Source: Streptomyces antibioticus
Lineage (GTDB): Bacteria; Actinomycetota; Actinomycetes; Streptomycetales; Streptomycetaceae
DNA: 64,000 nucleotides
NCBI RefSeq assembly: GCF_002019855.1
Contig: NZ_CM007717.1
Span: 5,133,798-5,197,797, forward strand
Direction: 5' to 3'
Below are positions 1-10,223 of the stretch, piece by piece. Under the pieces are notes generated by a model. That model had not been told where the DNA came from. It saw only the letters and a list, made by a program, of their open reading frames with translations, and searched no databases. The position numbers and the translations under genes were made by a program. Each line of letters begins with the position of its first letter. Positions within the stretch are counted from its first letter, which is position 1.

Positions 1-2
1 CC

Positions 3-920
3 CAGTCCATCGGTGAGCCCGGTACCCAGCTCACGATGCGTACCTTCCACACCGGTGGTGTGGCCGGTGACGACATCACCCAGGGTCTGCCGCGTGTCGT
101 CGAGCTCTTCGAGGCCCGTACCCCGAAGGGTGTCGCCCCGATCTCCGAGGCCCAGGGCCGCGTGCGGATCGAGGAGACCGAGAAGACCAAGAAGATCGTC
201 ATCACGCCGGACGACGGCAGCGACGAGACGGCGTTCCCGATCTCGAAGCGTGCCCGTCTCCTGGTCAGCGAGGGCGAGCACGTCGAGGTGGGCCAGAAGC
301 TCACCGTGGGTGCCACCAACCCGCACGACGTGCTGCGCATCCTGGGTCAGCGTGCCGTCCAGGTCCACCTGGTCGGCGAGGTCCAGAAGGTGTACAACTC
401 GCAGGGTGTGTCGATCCACGACAAGCACATCGAGATCATCATCCGGCAGATGCTGCGCCGGGTGACGATCATCGAGTCGGGCGACGCCGAGCTGCTGCCC
501 GGCGAGCTGGTCGAGCGCTCGAAGTTCGAGGTCGAGAACCGTCGTGTGGTCCAGGAGGGCGGTCACCCGGCCTCCGGTCGTCCGCAGCTCATGGGTATCA
601 CCAAGGCCTCGCTGGCGACGGAGTCCTGGCTGTCGGCCGCCTCCTTCCAGGAGACGACCCGAGTGCTGACGGACGCGGCGATCAACGCCAAGTCCGACAG
701 CCTCATCGGCCTCAAGGAGAACGTCATCATCGGTAAGCTCATCCCGGCCGGTACGGGTCTGTCCCGCTACCGCAACATCCGGGTGGAGCCGACCGAGGAG
801 GCCAAGGCCGCGATGTACTCGGCCGTCGGCTACGACGACATCGACTACTCGCCGTTCGGCACGGGCTCCGGCCAGGCCGTTCCGCTGGAGGACTACGACT
901 ACGGTCCGTACAACCAGTGA
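3..920 (+). CDS. rpoC: RNA polymerase subunit beta' (C-terminal part, 5' truncated by window)
   Basis: The frame is open from the window edge and encodes about 305 residues of the beta' C-terminus. It enters at the universal motif [16 protein letters not shown], which belongs to the trigger-loop region of the active centre, and continues through the downstream jaw and clamp segments ([16 protein letters not shown], then the conserved [21 protein letters not shown] and [17 protein letters not shown] motifs). It ends with the acidic, Tyr-rich tail usual for Streptomyces beta'. The upstream part, and rpoB before it, lie outside the window. A strong hairpin terminator follows 60 nt after the stop, so the rpoBC transcript probably ends before the next gene. 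Confidence 0.98.
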   Translation, partial: QSIGEPGTQLTMRTFHTGGVAGDDITQGLPRVVELFEARTPKGVAPISEAQGRVRIEETEKTKKIVITPDDGSDETAFPISKRARLLVSEGEHVEVGQKLTVGATNPHDVLRILGQRAVQVHLVGEVQKVYNSQGVSIHDKHIEIIIRQMLRRVTIIESGDAELLPGELVERSKFEVENRRVVQEGGHPASGRPQLMGITKASLATESWLSAASFQETTRVLTDAAINAKSDSLIGLKENVIIGKLIPAGTGLSRYRNIRVEPTEEAKAAMYSAVGYDDIDYSPFGTGSGQAVPLEDYDYGPYNQ

Positions 921-979
921 GGCGTCCGTCGAGGCGCCGAGCGGGCTGAGCCACTGAGCACCGCGCGCTGAGGCACAGG

Positions 980-1014
980 AGGGCGGTCACCCGATGGGGG
1001 TGACCGCCCTTCGG
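980..1014 (+). terminator. Rho-independent-type terminator after rpoC
   Basis: A 13-bp perfect stem (980-992 pairs with 998-1010) with a 5-nt loop is followed by only a short T stretch (cttcgg). A strong stem with a weak U-tract is usual for Streptomyces terminators. It closes the rpoBC operon. Confidence 0.8.
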
Positions 1015-1151
1015 CGCGCGCGGGGCCGTGGCGACGCTCCACCGGGGCCGAGAGCGCCGTGGGACGGGTCACGGGATGCCCCGGGAACCATCGCGCGACG
1101 CCCGGCGTAGGAGAACAATGAAGGCATTCGCGTTCAGCGGGGGAGGTGTCC

Positions 1152-1679
1152 ATGTCGTATCCGTCGCCGTGGCAGGGGCAGAGCGGTCCGCCGATGCTGG
1201 CCGCACACGCGGACCGCGAGCGCGCCGTCGATGTGCTCAGAGCGGGTTTCGCCGAGGGACGCCTGCTGCAGACCGAGTTCGAGCGCCGCGTCCAGCGGGC
1301 CTACGAGGCGCGGACCGTGGCCGAGCTGTCCCTGCTCGTCGCGGACCTGCCGCAGGGCCCGTCCGCCGTCCAGCAGCAGAACATCCCGCAGGTGATGGCG
1401 TACGGCCCGCCCGTGCCCCGCACCTTCCTCCCGGCCCCGCCGCCCACCAACGGCAAGGCGGTGGGCGCCATGATCTGCGGTGTCCTCACCACCATGACCC
1501 TCGGCGTCACCGGCATCCCGGCGGTGATCCTCGGGCACACGGCCCGCGGTGAGATCCGCCGCACCGGCGAGGGCGGCGACGGCCTCGCGATGGCCGGGCT
1601 CGTCCTCGGCTGGATCTCGGTGGTCGGCTGGGCCTTCTTTCTGGCGATCATGTTCCTGGCGGTCGCCTCGGGCTCCTGA
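1152..1679 (+). CDS. DUF1707/DUF4190-type small membrane protein
   Basis: 175 residues of unknown function. Residues about 15-60 (ADRERAVDVLRAGFAEGRL, then EFERRVQRAYEARTVAEL) match the DUF1707 module found at the N-terminus of many actinobacterial membrane proteins. The C-terminal half has two hydrophobic segments separated by GHTARGEIRRTGEGGDG, the layout of DUF4190 proteins. The ATG at 1152 is preferred because GGAGG at 1142-1146 sits just upstream; an in-frame GTG at 1146 would overlap that ribosome site. The gene stands alone between the rpoC terminator and a convergent gene, so the context gives no functional clue. The domain assignment is by recognition only. Confidence 0.85.
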   Translation: MSYPSPWQGQSGPPMLAAHADRERAVDVLRAGFAEGRLLQTEFERRVQRAYEARTVAELSLLVADLPQGPSAVQQQNIPQVMAYGPPVPRTFLPAPPPTNGKAVGAMICGVLTTMTLGVTGIPAVILGHTARGEIRRTGEGGDGLAMAGLVLGWISVVGWAFFLAIMFLAVASGS

Positions 1680-1724
1680 GCGCGACGGCGGGCCCGGCCC
1701 AGGGAGCGGCCGGGGCAGGCGGCT

Positions 1725-3020
1725 CTACGGAATGCCGAGTTCGAAGATCACGTAGTGCGCGTACCAGCCGGAGGCCAGTGCCGCGGTCGTGAAGAACACG
1801 GTGAGGCTCGGCCACTTCAGCCGGCCGAGGGCCGCCGCGGGGGCCAGCAGCAGGGGGAACGCGGGCAGCAGATAGCGCCCGGTGTTGCCGAACATCTGCT
1901 GGGTCCCCAGCACCGTCACGATCGACGCCAGGGTGTACGCGACCAGCACCAGCGGGGGCTTCTTGCGCAGCATCAGCGCGATCAGGAACGGCAGCGCCAG
2001 CACGATCTGTACGGCGATCAGGTCGGGCGTGGAGAAGGCGAACAGATAGTCGTTGTGACCGACCGCGATGTTGCCCAGCACGTCCAGCGTGTACGCGCCG
2101 TAGTCGAAGTAGTGCGCCCAGCCCTCGCGCTGGAGCGTGAAGTACGCGGTGAGGTCGCCCATGGCGAGCCCGACCCAGGTCACGTAGGTGAGCAGGCCGA
2201 GCGGCGCCGCGATCATCGCGTACACGGGTCCCGCCACGCCGTGTTCGCGCCGCGTCTCCCTGCGGGCCAGCGTCACGATCGCGGCGAGCCCCACGGCGCC
2301 GATGAGCGCGGCGGACGTCGGCCGGTTGAGCCCGGCGAGGAAGGCGAGCAGCCCCGCCGCCACCCACCGGCGCTTCATCACGCAGTAGCAGCACCAGGCG
2401 GCGATCGCCACGAACAGCGACTCCGAGTAGACCGCCCACTCCACGCCCGCCCCGGGCACCACCGCCCACAGCCCGGCCGCGATCGTCCCGGCCCGGACCC
2501 CGGCGAGCGTCGAGACGACGGCGTAGATGCCGGCGGCGGCCACGAAGGACGCCAGGACCGAGATCAGGATCCCGGAGCCGAACAGCCCGAGACCGGTGAT
2601 CTCCGACACGCCCCGGATCAGCCCCGGATACAGCGGGAAGAACGCGACCGAGTCCTGTTTGACCGTGAAAAGACCACCGGGACCGAGGGGCTGCAGCGGC
2701 TTGGGGTCGTAGCCCTTCTCCGCGACCTGGAGGTACCACCAGCCGTCCCAGGTGCCGAGGACGTCCCACCAGTGCGCGCCGCCGCCGAAGCGCGGCTCCT
2801 TCTTGTGGAAGTCGTCGGCCCACTCCAGCAACCAGGCGAAAACGGCGAGCCCTACGAGCTTCGTCACACCGTAGAGGAGCAGGGGGGCGCGGTACGGTCG
2901 TAGACCTTCCGGAATCGCGAGACGGCGGAACACCGGCGGCCGCTTCTGCTGCCCGCCGGTGGGGCCGGCCTCGTCGGGCGGGGGCGAGTCCGTCGCCGTG
3001 TCGCTGCGGGCCGTGCTCAT
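1725..3020 (-). CDS. PIG-V-like integral membrane mannosyltransferase
   Basis: 431 residues with about ten hydrophobic segments after a 35-residue cytoplasmic N-terminus rich in Pro, Ser and Thr. The motif WDGWWYLQVAEKGYD after the first membrane segment, FFPLYPGLIR, and a later AVYSESLF-to-GLNRPTS region are typical of the PIG-V/Mannosyl_trans2 family, which takes sugars from polyprenol-phosphate donors on the outer face of the membrane. A run of Gs lies before the ATG at 3020 as ribosome site; the frame stays open upstream but without support. It is divergent from a GT2 polyprenol-phosphate glycosyltransferase (3153), so that enzyme may make the lipid-linked sugar used here. The acceptor cannot be read from the sequence. 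Confidence 0.9.
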   Translation of the reverse strand: MSTARSDTATDSPPPDEAGPTGGQQKRPPVFRRLAIPEGLRPYRAPLLLYGVTKLVGLAVFAWLLEWADDFHKKEPRFGGGAHWWDVLGTWDGWWYLQVAEKGYDPKPLQPLGPGGLFTVKQDSVAFFPLYPGLIRGVSEITGLGLFGSGILISVLASFVAAAGIYAVVSTLAGVRAGTIAAGLWAVVPGAGVEWAVYSESLFVAIAAWCCYCVMKRRWVAAGLLAFLAGLNRPTSAALIGAVGLAAIVTLARRETRREHGVAGPVYAMIAAPLGLLTYVTWVGLAMGDLTAYFTLQREGWAHYFDYGAYTLDVLGNIAVGHNDYLFAFSTPDLIAVQIVLALPFLIALMLRKKPPLVLVAYTLASIVTVLGTQQMFGNTGRYLLPAFPLLLAPAAALGRLKWPSLTVFFTTAALASGWYAHYVIFELGIP

Positions 3021-3152
3021 GGCTGGGGTCCCCCCTCGGACGACGGGCCGGCGTGCGGGGACGGAGCCGAACCGCTGCCCGGATGGTCGTGAAGTGTGGT
3101 CATAAGATCGCAACAGAGTCGCACATGTGCGCATCAGCTTGGGGGAGGACGG

Positions 3153-4184
3153 GTGCCCGAAGCGCCGAACACCGTGGCGGCGGCGACCGTCTTGTCGGTC
3201 GTCATACCGATGTACGACGAGGAAGAGGTCCTGCCCGCCCTGGTCACCAGGCTGCGCCCGGCCCTCGACGGCCTCGGTGCCGCCTACGAGGTGATCGCCG
3301 TCGACGACGGCAGCACCGACCGCACCGCCGAGCTGCTCGCCGCGTTCCGGCTGGGCTGGCCCGAGCTGCGGATCATCGGCCTGCGCCGCAACTCCGGCCA
3401 CCAGGCCGCCCTCACCGCCGGACTGGACCGCGCGCGGGGCGCCTATGTGGTCAGCATCGACGCCGACCTCCAGGACCCGCCCGAGAAGATCCCCGAGATG
3501 CTGGAGCTGGCCCGCAGGAACGAGCTGGACATCGTCTACGGCATCCGGGCCGACCGGGCCAGCGACACCGGCTTCAAGCGGTGGACGGCCGGCCTGTACT
3601 ACCGGCTGGTGCGCCGCCTCGCGGGGCCGTCGGTGCCCGCGCAGGCCGGTGACTTCCGGCTGCTCAGCAGGGCCGCCGTGGACGCCCTGAAGGCGCTGCC
3701 GGACCAGCAGCGGGTCTACCGGCTCCTGGTGCCCTGGCTGGGCTTCCCCAGCGGCGAGGTGACGTACGAGCGCGCCCCGCGCCCGGCCGGCCGGAGCAAG
3801 TATCCGCTCGGCCGGATGATCCGGCTCGCCGTGGACAGCGTCACCGGGTTCTCGGCGGCGCCGCTGCGGGTGGCGACCTGGCTGGGCGGCTTCGCCTTCC
3901 TGGTCTGCCTGGGGCTGATGGTCTACACGCTGAGCGCGCACGCCTTCGATCACACGGTCCCCGGCTGGACCTCCCTGTTCACCGGGGTGCTGTTCATCGG
4001 GGCGGTCCAGCTCGTCTGTGTGGGGCTGCTCGGCGAGTACGTCGGCCGCATCTACACGGCGGTGCAGAACCGGCCGACGTATTTCGTGGGCCATGACACT
4101 TTCGTGGGCCATGACACGGCCGAAGAGCGTCCCGAGGGGGCCACGACCCCGGTATCACAAGGGCGGTCGGGCTCCCGAACGTGA
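3153..4184 (+). CDS. GT2 polyprenol-phosphate glycosyltransferase (GtrB/DPM1-like)
   Basis: 343 residues. The N-terminal GT-A domain starts VLSVVIPMYDEEEVLPAL, has the nucleotide-binding VDDGSTDRT and the metal-binding DAD at residues 103-105 (VSIDADLQDPP), and a later LPDQQRVYR segment. Two C-terminal membrane helices end in GLLGEYVGRIYTAVQNRP, the signature of GtrB/DPM1-like transferases that load a sugar from a nucleotide donor onto polyprenol phosphate at the inner membrane face. The GTG at 3153 is chosen because GGGGGAGGA at 3141-3149 precedes it; an earlier in-frame start at 3096 lacks one. It is paired with the divergent PIG-V-like gene. The C-terminus carries a tandem FVGHDT duplication caused by an 18-bp repeat. 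Confidence 0.92.
   Translation: MPEAPNTVAAATVLSVVIPMYDEEEVLPALVTRLRPALDGLGAAYEVIAVDDGSTDRTAELLAAFRLGWPELRIIGLRRNSGHQAALTAGLDRARGAYVVSIDADLQDPPEKIPEMLELARRNELDIVYGIRADRASDTGFKRWTAGLYYRLVRRLAGPSVPAQAGDFRLLSRAAVDALKALPDQQRVYRLLVPWLGFPSGEVTYERAPRPAGRSKYPLGRMIRLAVDSVTGFSAAPLRVATWLGGFAFLVCLGLMVYTLSAHAFDHTVPGWTSLFTGVLFIGAVQLVCVGLLGEYVGRIYTAVQNRPTYFVGHDTFVGHDTAEERPEGATTPVSQGRSGSRT
4083..4118 (+). repeat. 18-bp exact tandem duplication in the GT2 C-terminus
   Basis: The unit tttcgtgggccatgacac occurs at 4083-4100 and again at 4101-4118 with no mismatch. It is in frame and gives FVGHDTFVGHDT just after the NRPTY motif. Confidence 0.95.
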
Positions 4185-4214
4185 CCGCGGTGTGTCGGGA
4201 GCACTGCCTTTGTT

Positions 4215-4243
4215 TTGACCGGAGTGGTTGCGCTGGGTACGCT
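4215..4243 (+). promoter_or_regulatory. Predicted promoter of the str operon
   Basis: TTGACC at 4215-4220, a 17-bp spacer and TACGCT at 4238-4243 fit the major (HrdB-type) sigma factor consensus. It lies just after the GT2 stop and about 190 nt before rpsL, leaving a long untranslated leader. The same -35 hexamer precedes rpsJ and rplM. Not experimentally mapped here. Confidence 0.6.
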
Positions 4244-4344
4244 CAGACCTTGTGCCTGGGGTGTGCCCTGGCCCTCGTGCGTGCCTTCCCACCGCACCGG
4301 GGCCGCGTGCGGCCACCGCAATCTGCGCCTCTTTCTGCCTCGCG

Positions 4345-4390
4345 GCGGAAGTCCGCGGGATTCGACACACCCGACCGCGTGGGTCGGAGA
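4345..4390 (+). promoter_or_regulatory. Structured leader element of rpsL, shared with rpsJ
   Basis: A small hairpin (gcgg aagt ccgc, 4345-4356) is followed by GGGA and then a 28-nt block at 4363-4390. The block contains a perfect 6-bp hairpin (ccgacc / ggtcgg around gcgtg) and matches 16769-16796 before rpsJ in 27 of 28 positions. It probably acts in the RNA because it lies downstream of the predicted promoter. Its ligand, if any, is unknown. Confidence 0.65.
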
Positions 4391-4437
4391 TGTTCCAGGT
4401 TAGCTGTACACATCGGCACACAGAAACCGGAGAAGTA

Positions 4438-4809
4438 GTGCCTACGATCCAGCAGCTGGTCCGTAAGGGCCGGCAGGACAAGGTCGAGAAGAACAAGACG
4501 CCCGCACTCGAGGGTTCCCCTCAGCGTCGTGGCGTCTGCACGCGTGTGTTCACGACCACCCCGAAGAAGCCGAACTCGGCCCTGCGTAAGGTCGCGCGTG
4601 TGCGTCTGACCAGCGGCATCGAGGTCACCGCTTACATTCCGGGTGAGGGACACAACCTGCAGGAGCACTCCATCGTGCTCGTGCGCGGCGGCCGTGTGAA
4701 GGACCTGCCGGGTGTTCGCTACAAGATCATCCGCGGCTCCCTCGACACCCAGGGTGTCAAGAACCGCAAGCAGGCCCGCAGCCGCTACGGCGCCAAGAAG
4801 GAGAAGTAA
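4438..4809 (+). CDS. rpsL: 30S ribosomal protein S12
   Basis: 123 residues, the usual Streptomyces length. S12 lines the decoding centre of the 30S subunit. The loop [13 protein letters not shown] carries Lys43, and [10 protein letters not shown] carries Lys88 with Asp89, the site of beta-methylthiolation in other bacteria. Both lysines are wild type, so no streptomycin-resistance substitution is visible at these positions. The GTG at 4438 (protein begins [11 protein letters not shown]) is the family start; the frame is open far upstream but that part is leader. First gene of the str operon, 3 nt before rpsG. Confidence 0.98.
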   Translation: MPTIQQLVRKGRQDKVEKNKTPALEGSPQRRGVCTRVFTTTPKKPNSALRKVARVRLTSGIEVTAYIPGEGHNLQEHSIVLVRGGRVKDLPGVRYKIIRGSLDTQGVKNRKQARSRYGAKKEK

Positions 4810-4812
4810 GAA

Positions 4813-5283
4813 ATGCCTCGTAAGGGCCCTGCCCCGAAGCGCCCGGTCATCATCGACCCGGTCTACGGTTCTCCTCTTGTCACCTCGCTCATCAACAAGG
4901 TGCTGCTGAACGGCAAGCGCTCCACCGCCGAGCGCATCGTCTACGGCGCCATGGAGGGCCTGCGCGAGAAGACCGGCAACGACCCGGTCATCACGCTGAA
5001 GCGCGCTCTCGAGAACATCAAGCCGACCATCGAGGTCAAGTCCCGCCGTGTCGGTGGCGCGACCTACCAGGTCCCGGTCGAGGTCAAGCCCGGCCGCGCC
5101 AGCACGCTCGCGCTGCGCTGGCTCGTCGGTTACTCCCGCGCCCGTCGCGAGAAGACCATGACCGAGCGCCTGCTCAACGAGCTTCTCGACGCGTCCAACG
5201 GCCTGGGTGCCGCTGTGAAGAAGCGCGAGGACACGCACAAGATGGCCGAGTCCAACAAGGCCTTCGCGCACTACCGCTGGTAG
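4813..5283 (+). CDS. rpsG: 30S ribosomal protein S7
   Basis: 156 residues. S7 nucleates assembly of the 30S head by binding the 3' domain of 16S rRNA and lies near the exit site. The N-terminal [21 protein letters not shown] and the conserved [14 protein letters not shown] and [12 protein letters not shown] segments identify it. It begins 3 nt after rpsL and precedes fusA by 39 nt, the standard str order. In other bacteria S7 represses its own operon; no S7 target was identified here. Confidence 0.98.
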   Translation: MPRKGPAPKRPVIIDPVYGSPLVTSLINKVLLNGKRSTAERIVYGAMEGLREKTGNDPVITLKRALENIKPTIEVKSRRVGGATYQVPVEVKPGRASTLALRWLVGYSRARREKTMTERLLNELLDASNGLGAAVKKREDTHKMAESNKAFAHYRW

Positions 5284-5322
5284 TCGCTACCCACATCGAG
5301 ACCGAGAGAAGACTGAAGCCTT

Positions 5323-7449
5323 ATGGCTACCACTTCACTTGACCTGGCCAAGGTCCGCAACATCGGGATCATGGCCCACATCGACGCGGGCAAGACGACC
5401 ACCACCGAGCGGATCCTGTTCTACACCGGTGTGTCTTACAAGATCGGTGAGGTCCACGACGGCGCTGCCACCATGGACTGGATGGAGCAGGAGCAGGAGC
5501 GTGGCATCACGATCACGTCTGCTGCCACCACCTGTCACTGGCCGCTCGCCGACGTCGATCACACGATCAACATCATCGACACCCCGGGTCACGTCGACTT
5601 CACCGTCGAGGTGGAGCGTTCCCTGCGTGTGCTCGACGGTGCCGTGACGGTGTTCGACGGCGTGGCCGGCGTCGAGCCCCAGTCCGAGACCGTGTGGCGT
5701 CAGGCGGACCGCTACGGCGTCCCGCGCATCTGCTTCGTCAACAAGCTGGACCGCACCGGCGCCGAGTTCCACCGCTGCGTCGACATGATCAGCGACCGTC
5801 TGGGTGCCCAGCCGCTCGTCATGCAGCTCCCGATCGGTGCCGAGGCGGACTTCAAGGGTGTCGTCGACCTCGTCACCATGAAGGCGTTCGTCTGGTCCGC
5901 CGAGGCGACCAAGGGCGAGATGTACGACATCGTCGACATCCCGGACACCCACACCGAGGCTGCCGAGGAGTACCGCGGCAAGCTCATCGAGGCCGTGGCC
6001 GAGAACGACGAAGAGATCATGGAGCTGTACCTGGAGGGCGAGGAGCCTTCCGTGGAGCAGCTGTACGCCGCGATCCGTCGCATCACCATCGCGTCCGGCA
6101 AGTCCAAGGACACCACGGTCACCCCGGTGTTCTGCGGTACCGCGTTCAAGAACAAGGGTGTTCAGCCCCTGCTCGACGCGGTCGTGCGCTACCTCCCCTC
6201 CCCGCTCGACGTCGAGGCCATCGAGGGCCACGCCGTCAACAACGCGGAGGAGGTCGTCAAGCGCAAGCCGTCCGAGGATGAGCCGCTGTCGGCGCTCGCG
6301 TTCAAGATCATGAGCGACCCGCACCTCGGCAAGCTCACCTTCGTCCGGGTCTACTCGGGCCGCCTGGAGTCCGGCACCGCCGTGCTGAACTCCGTCAAGG
6401 GCAAGAAGGAGCGCATCGGCAAGATCTACCGCATGCACGCGAACAAGCGTGAGGAGATCGACGCGGTGGGCGCCGGCGACATCGTCGCCGTCATGGGCCT
6501 GAAGCAGACCACCACCGGTGAGACGCTGTGCGACGACAAGGCCCCGGTGATCCTGGAGTCCATGGACTTCCCGGCGCCGGTGATCCAGGTCGCCATCGAG
6601 CCCAAGTCCAAGGGCGACCAGGAGAAGCTGGGCATCGCGATCCAGCGCCTGGCCGAGGAGGACCCGTCCTTCCAGGTCCACTCGGACGAGGAGACCGGCC
6701 AGACCATCATCGGTGGCATGGGCGAGCTGCACCTCGAGGTGCTGGTCGACCGTATGCGCCGTGAGTTCAAGGTCGAGGCCAACGTCGGCAAGCCGCAGGT
6801 CGCGTACCGCGAGACCATCCGCAAGGCGGTCGACCGGGTCGACTACACGCACAAGAAGCAGACCGGTGGTACCGGTCAGTTCGCGAAGGTGCAGATCGCG
6901 ATCGAGCCCATCGAGGGCGGCGACGCGTCGTACGAGTTCGTGAACAAGGTGACCGGTGGCCGTATCCCGAAGGAGTACATCCCTTCGGTGGACGCCGGTG
7001 CGCAGGAGGCCATGCAGTTCGGCATCCTCGCCGGTTACGAGATGACCGGCGTGCGCGTCACCCTGCTCGACGGTGGCTACCACGAGGTCGACTCCTCCGA
7101 GCTCGCGTTCAAGATCGCCGGTTCGCAGGCCTTCAAGGAGGCCGCGCGCAAGGCTTCTCCCGTGCTCCTCGAGCCGATGATGGCCGTCGAGGTCACCACG
7201 CCCGAGGACTACATGGGTGAGGTCATCGGCGACATCAACTCCCGCCGTGGCCAGATCCAGGCCATGGAGGAGCGGGCCGGTGCCCGCGTCGTCAAGGGCC
7301 TGGTGCCCCTGTCGGAGATGTTCGGCTACGTCGGCGACCTCCGCAGCAAGACGTCGGGTCGCGCAAGCTACTCGATGCAGTTCGACTCCTACGCCGAGGT
7401 TCCGCGGAACGTCGCCGAGGAGATCATCGCGAAGGCCAAGGGCGAGTAA
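5323..7449 (+). CDS. fusA: Elongation factor G
   Basis: 708 residues. This GTPase drives translocation of tRNA and mRNA on the ribosome and, with RRF, recycling. The G1 P-loop AHIDAGKTT is at residues 18-26, followed by the switch regions ([11 protein letters not shown]), G3 DTPGHVDF and G4 NKLD. The C-terminal domains IV and V include [12 protein letters not shown] and the [20 protein letters not shown] motif. The ATG at 5323 has gagagaag upstream. It is the housekeeping copy in the str operon. Confidence 0.98.
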   Translation: MATTSLDLAKVRNIGIMAHIDAGKTTTTERILFYTGVSYKIGEVHDGAATMDWMEQEQERGITITSAATTCHWPLADVDHTINIIDTPGHVDFTVEVERSLRVLDGAVTVFDGVAGVEPQSETVWRQADRYGVPRICFVNKLDRTGAEFHRCVDMISDRLGAQPLVMQLPIGAEADFKGVVDLVTMKAFVWSAEATKGEMYDIVDIPDTHTEAAEEYRGKLIEAVAENDEEIMELYLEGEEPSVEQLYAAIRRITIASGKSKDTTVTPVFCGTAFKNKGVQPLLDAVVRYLPSPLDVEAIEGHAVNNAEEVVKRKPSEDEPLSALAFKIMSDPHLGKLTFVRVYSGRLESGTAVLNSVKGKKERIGKIYRMHANKREEIDAVGAGDIVAVMGLKQTTTGETLCDDKAPVILESMDFPAPVIQVAIEPKSKGDQEKLGIAIQRLAEEDPSFQVHSDEETGQTIIGGMGELHLEVLVDRMRREFKVEANVGKPQVAYRETIRKAVDRVDYTHKKQTGGTGQFAKVQIAIEPIEGGDASYEFVNKVTGGRIPKEYIPSVDAGAQEAMQFGILAGYEMTGVRVTLLDGGYHEVDSSELAFKIAGSQAFKEAARKASPVLLEPMMAVEVTTPEDYMGEVIGDINSRRGQIQAMEERAGARVVKGLVPLSEMFGYVGDLRSKTSGRASYSMQFDSYAEVPRNVAEEIIAKAKGE

Positions 7450-7492
7450 CGCACCGCGCTACGACGCTTTAGGCTTGACCCTGGAGCCTCAC

Positions 7493-7526
7493 GGGTCGTT
7501 CCTCCGCATTCGTGGCGGAACGACCC
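7493..7526 (+). promoter_or_regulatory. Hairpin in the fusA-tuf intergenic region
   Basis: A perfect 10-bp stem (7493-7502 with 7517-7526), extendable by 4 more pairs, stands midway between fusA and tuf. No T-tract follows, so it looks more like an attenuator, processing or stability element than a plain terminator. In some Streptomyces tuf1 is reported to have its own promoter in this region; no convincing -10/-35 pair was found here. Confidence 0.5.
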
Positions 7527-7605
7527 CGGGCCCGGGACCCAACAGCAAAGATCACCTGGCGCCGACGATCCAAGGCGTACAGAACCACTCCACAGGAGGA
7601 CCCCA

Positions 7606-8799
<1,194 letters not shown>

Positions 8800-8847
8800 T
8801 CTCGCTGATGTGACCGGTTGCTCCAGCTTGGGCTGAAGCACCTTGGG

Positions 8848-8883
8848 AGGGCCCGTACAACCTCGGTTGTACGGGCCCTTTCG
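8848..8883 (+). terminator. Terminator of the str operon
   Basis: A perfect 15-bp stem (8848-8862 with 8865-8879) with a minimal loop is followed by ttt, 48 nt after the tuf stop. Confidence 0.88.
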
Positions 8884-8984
8884 CTGTACCGGGCGGCAAC
8901 TCCACTGCCGGAGACGTCACCCGGTCGAGGGAAAGGTGGGGCAAATGCGGGTGGCACATGACGTTTCATCCCTAGCTTTGCCTC

Positions 8985-9908
8985 ATGGTCAGCTCATCCC
9001 ATGAGGCCCTGCACCGGATCTTCCAGAAGGACCCGGGCCTCTTCGCCCGCGCCGCCAGAAACCTCGGCGTCGCCTTTCCCCCTCCCGTCTCCGCCACGGA
9101 ACTCTCCACCGACCTCACGGAGACCCAGCCGCTGGAACGCCGGGTGGACACGCTGCTGCGGATGGACACCGAGGACGGGAGTTTCCTCCTGGCCGTCGAG
9201 TCGCAGGGAGAACCGGACCCGCGCAAGCCCGCGAGCTGGGCGTACTACCTTTCGTACGTGTACGCCAAGTACCGCGTTCCGCCGGTGCTCCTCGTCGTCT
9301 GCGCGGACCGGGGGACGGCCGAGTGGGCAGCCCGGCAGGTCGACATCGGCCCACGGCAGTGGCCCGCGCTCACCTTGCGCCCCCTCGTTCTGGGGCCCGA
9401 CGACGTACCGGTGATCGACAGCCCGGACGAAGCCGCTCGCGACATCCCGCTCACGGTCCTGTCCGCGGCGCTGCACCGTCGTGACCCGTACGCCGATGCC
9501 ATACTGAACGCGCTGGCCAAGGCACTCAAGGACCTCTCGGCCGACGACGAGAGCACCGCAGGCACCTACATCGAACTCATGGAACAAGGCCTCGGCAAGA
9601 CGCCGGCCGCGGAAATCTGGAGGCATCTCATGGCCGTCGACCTGTCCTTCTTCCAGTCGGAGACTGCGCAGAAGCTTCGTGCGGAGGGCAGGGAGGAGGG
9701 TCGCGAGGAGGGGCTGGTCGAGAGCCGGGCGAAGGACATCCTTATTCTGCTTGCCCATCGGGGCGTCGAGGTCACCGAGGCGGACCGGGAGCGGATCGTC
9801 GGCTGCGACGACCTCGACGTGCTGGGGCGGTGGTTCACGAAGGCCATCACCGCCACGTCGACGGCGGAGGTCCTGGCGTCGACCGGGGAGTCCGGGACTG
9901 CGGACTGA
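8985..9908 (+). CDS. Rpn-like PD-(D/E)XK family protein (multi-copy Streptomyces family)
   Basis: 307 residues. The N-terminus MVSSSHEALHRIFQKDPGLF, the core RRVDTLLRMDT ... FLLAVESQGEPDPRK with an E-x-Q variant of the nuclease motif, WAYYLSYVYAKYRVPPVLLVVC, and a charged GREEGREEG tail place it in a large Streptomyces family usually called hypothetical. The fold resembles Rpn/YhgA-like recombination-promoting nucleases; nuclease activity is inferred, not shown. The ATG at 8985 lies only about 7 nt after a possible -10 (TAGCTT, 8973-8978), so the mRNA may be nearly leaderless. It opens the accessory stretch after the str operon and stands alone. Confidence 0.75.
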   Translation: MVSSSHEALHRIFQKDPGLFARAARNLGVAFPPPVSATELSTDLTETQPLERRVDTLLRMDTEDGSFLLAVESQGEPDPRKPASWAYYLSYVYAKYRVPPVLLVVCADRGTAEWAARQVDIGPRQWPALTLRPLVLGPDDVPVIDSPDEAARDIPLTVLSAALHRRDPYADAILNALAKALKDLSADDESTAGTYIELMEQGLGKTPAAEIWRHLMAVDLSFFQSETAQKLRAEGREEGREEGLVESRAKDILILLAHRGVEVTEADRERIVGCDDLDVLGRWFTKAITATSTAEVLASTGESGTAD

Positions 9909-9922
9909 GGGGCGGGTGCGGC

Positions 9923-10216
9923 ATGACGGCGGCTGCGGAGTCGACCACTGACGAGTGGCTGGGGGCCTTGCGGGCGCATGCGAAGGTGTCGTCGGCGACG
10001 CGGCGGAGGTAGTGCTTCGCGGTCGTCGTGGCGCGCGTCCCCGCGGCCATGTCGGTCCGTATCACGCCGGAAGGCGGTTCCGTGAATCCCGTCGGGCTGA
10101 GCAGGACTCGCTGGTCCGCGCTGTCGCGGTACGTCGAGACCCGTCGGCTGTTCGTGCTGTTCAGCGTCGACAACGAGGCCGCGCACCTGACCAGGGCGGG
10201 GGACCCCCGCCGCTGA
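9923..10216 (+). pseudogene. Remnant of a YcxB-like membrane protein gene
   Basis: One frame runs from ATG 9923 through TDEWLGALRAHAKVSSATRRR to a TAG at 10010-10012. It then continues in the same frame as FAVVVARVPAAMSVRITPEG and ends SRTRWSALSRYVETRRLFVLF plus a short tail at 10216. The last part resembles the C-terminal strand-rich domain of YcxB-like proteins, which normally follows two membrane helices; here the membrane part is nearly absent. I infer an internally deleted, stop-interrupted gene. Family assignment is tentative because the remnant is short. Nothing else was seen in the 9909-10223 gap. Confidence 0.4.
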
Positions 10217-10223
10217 CGGAGTC

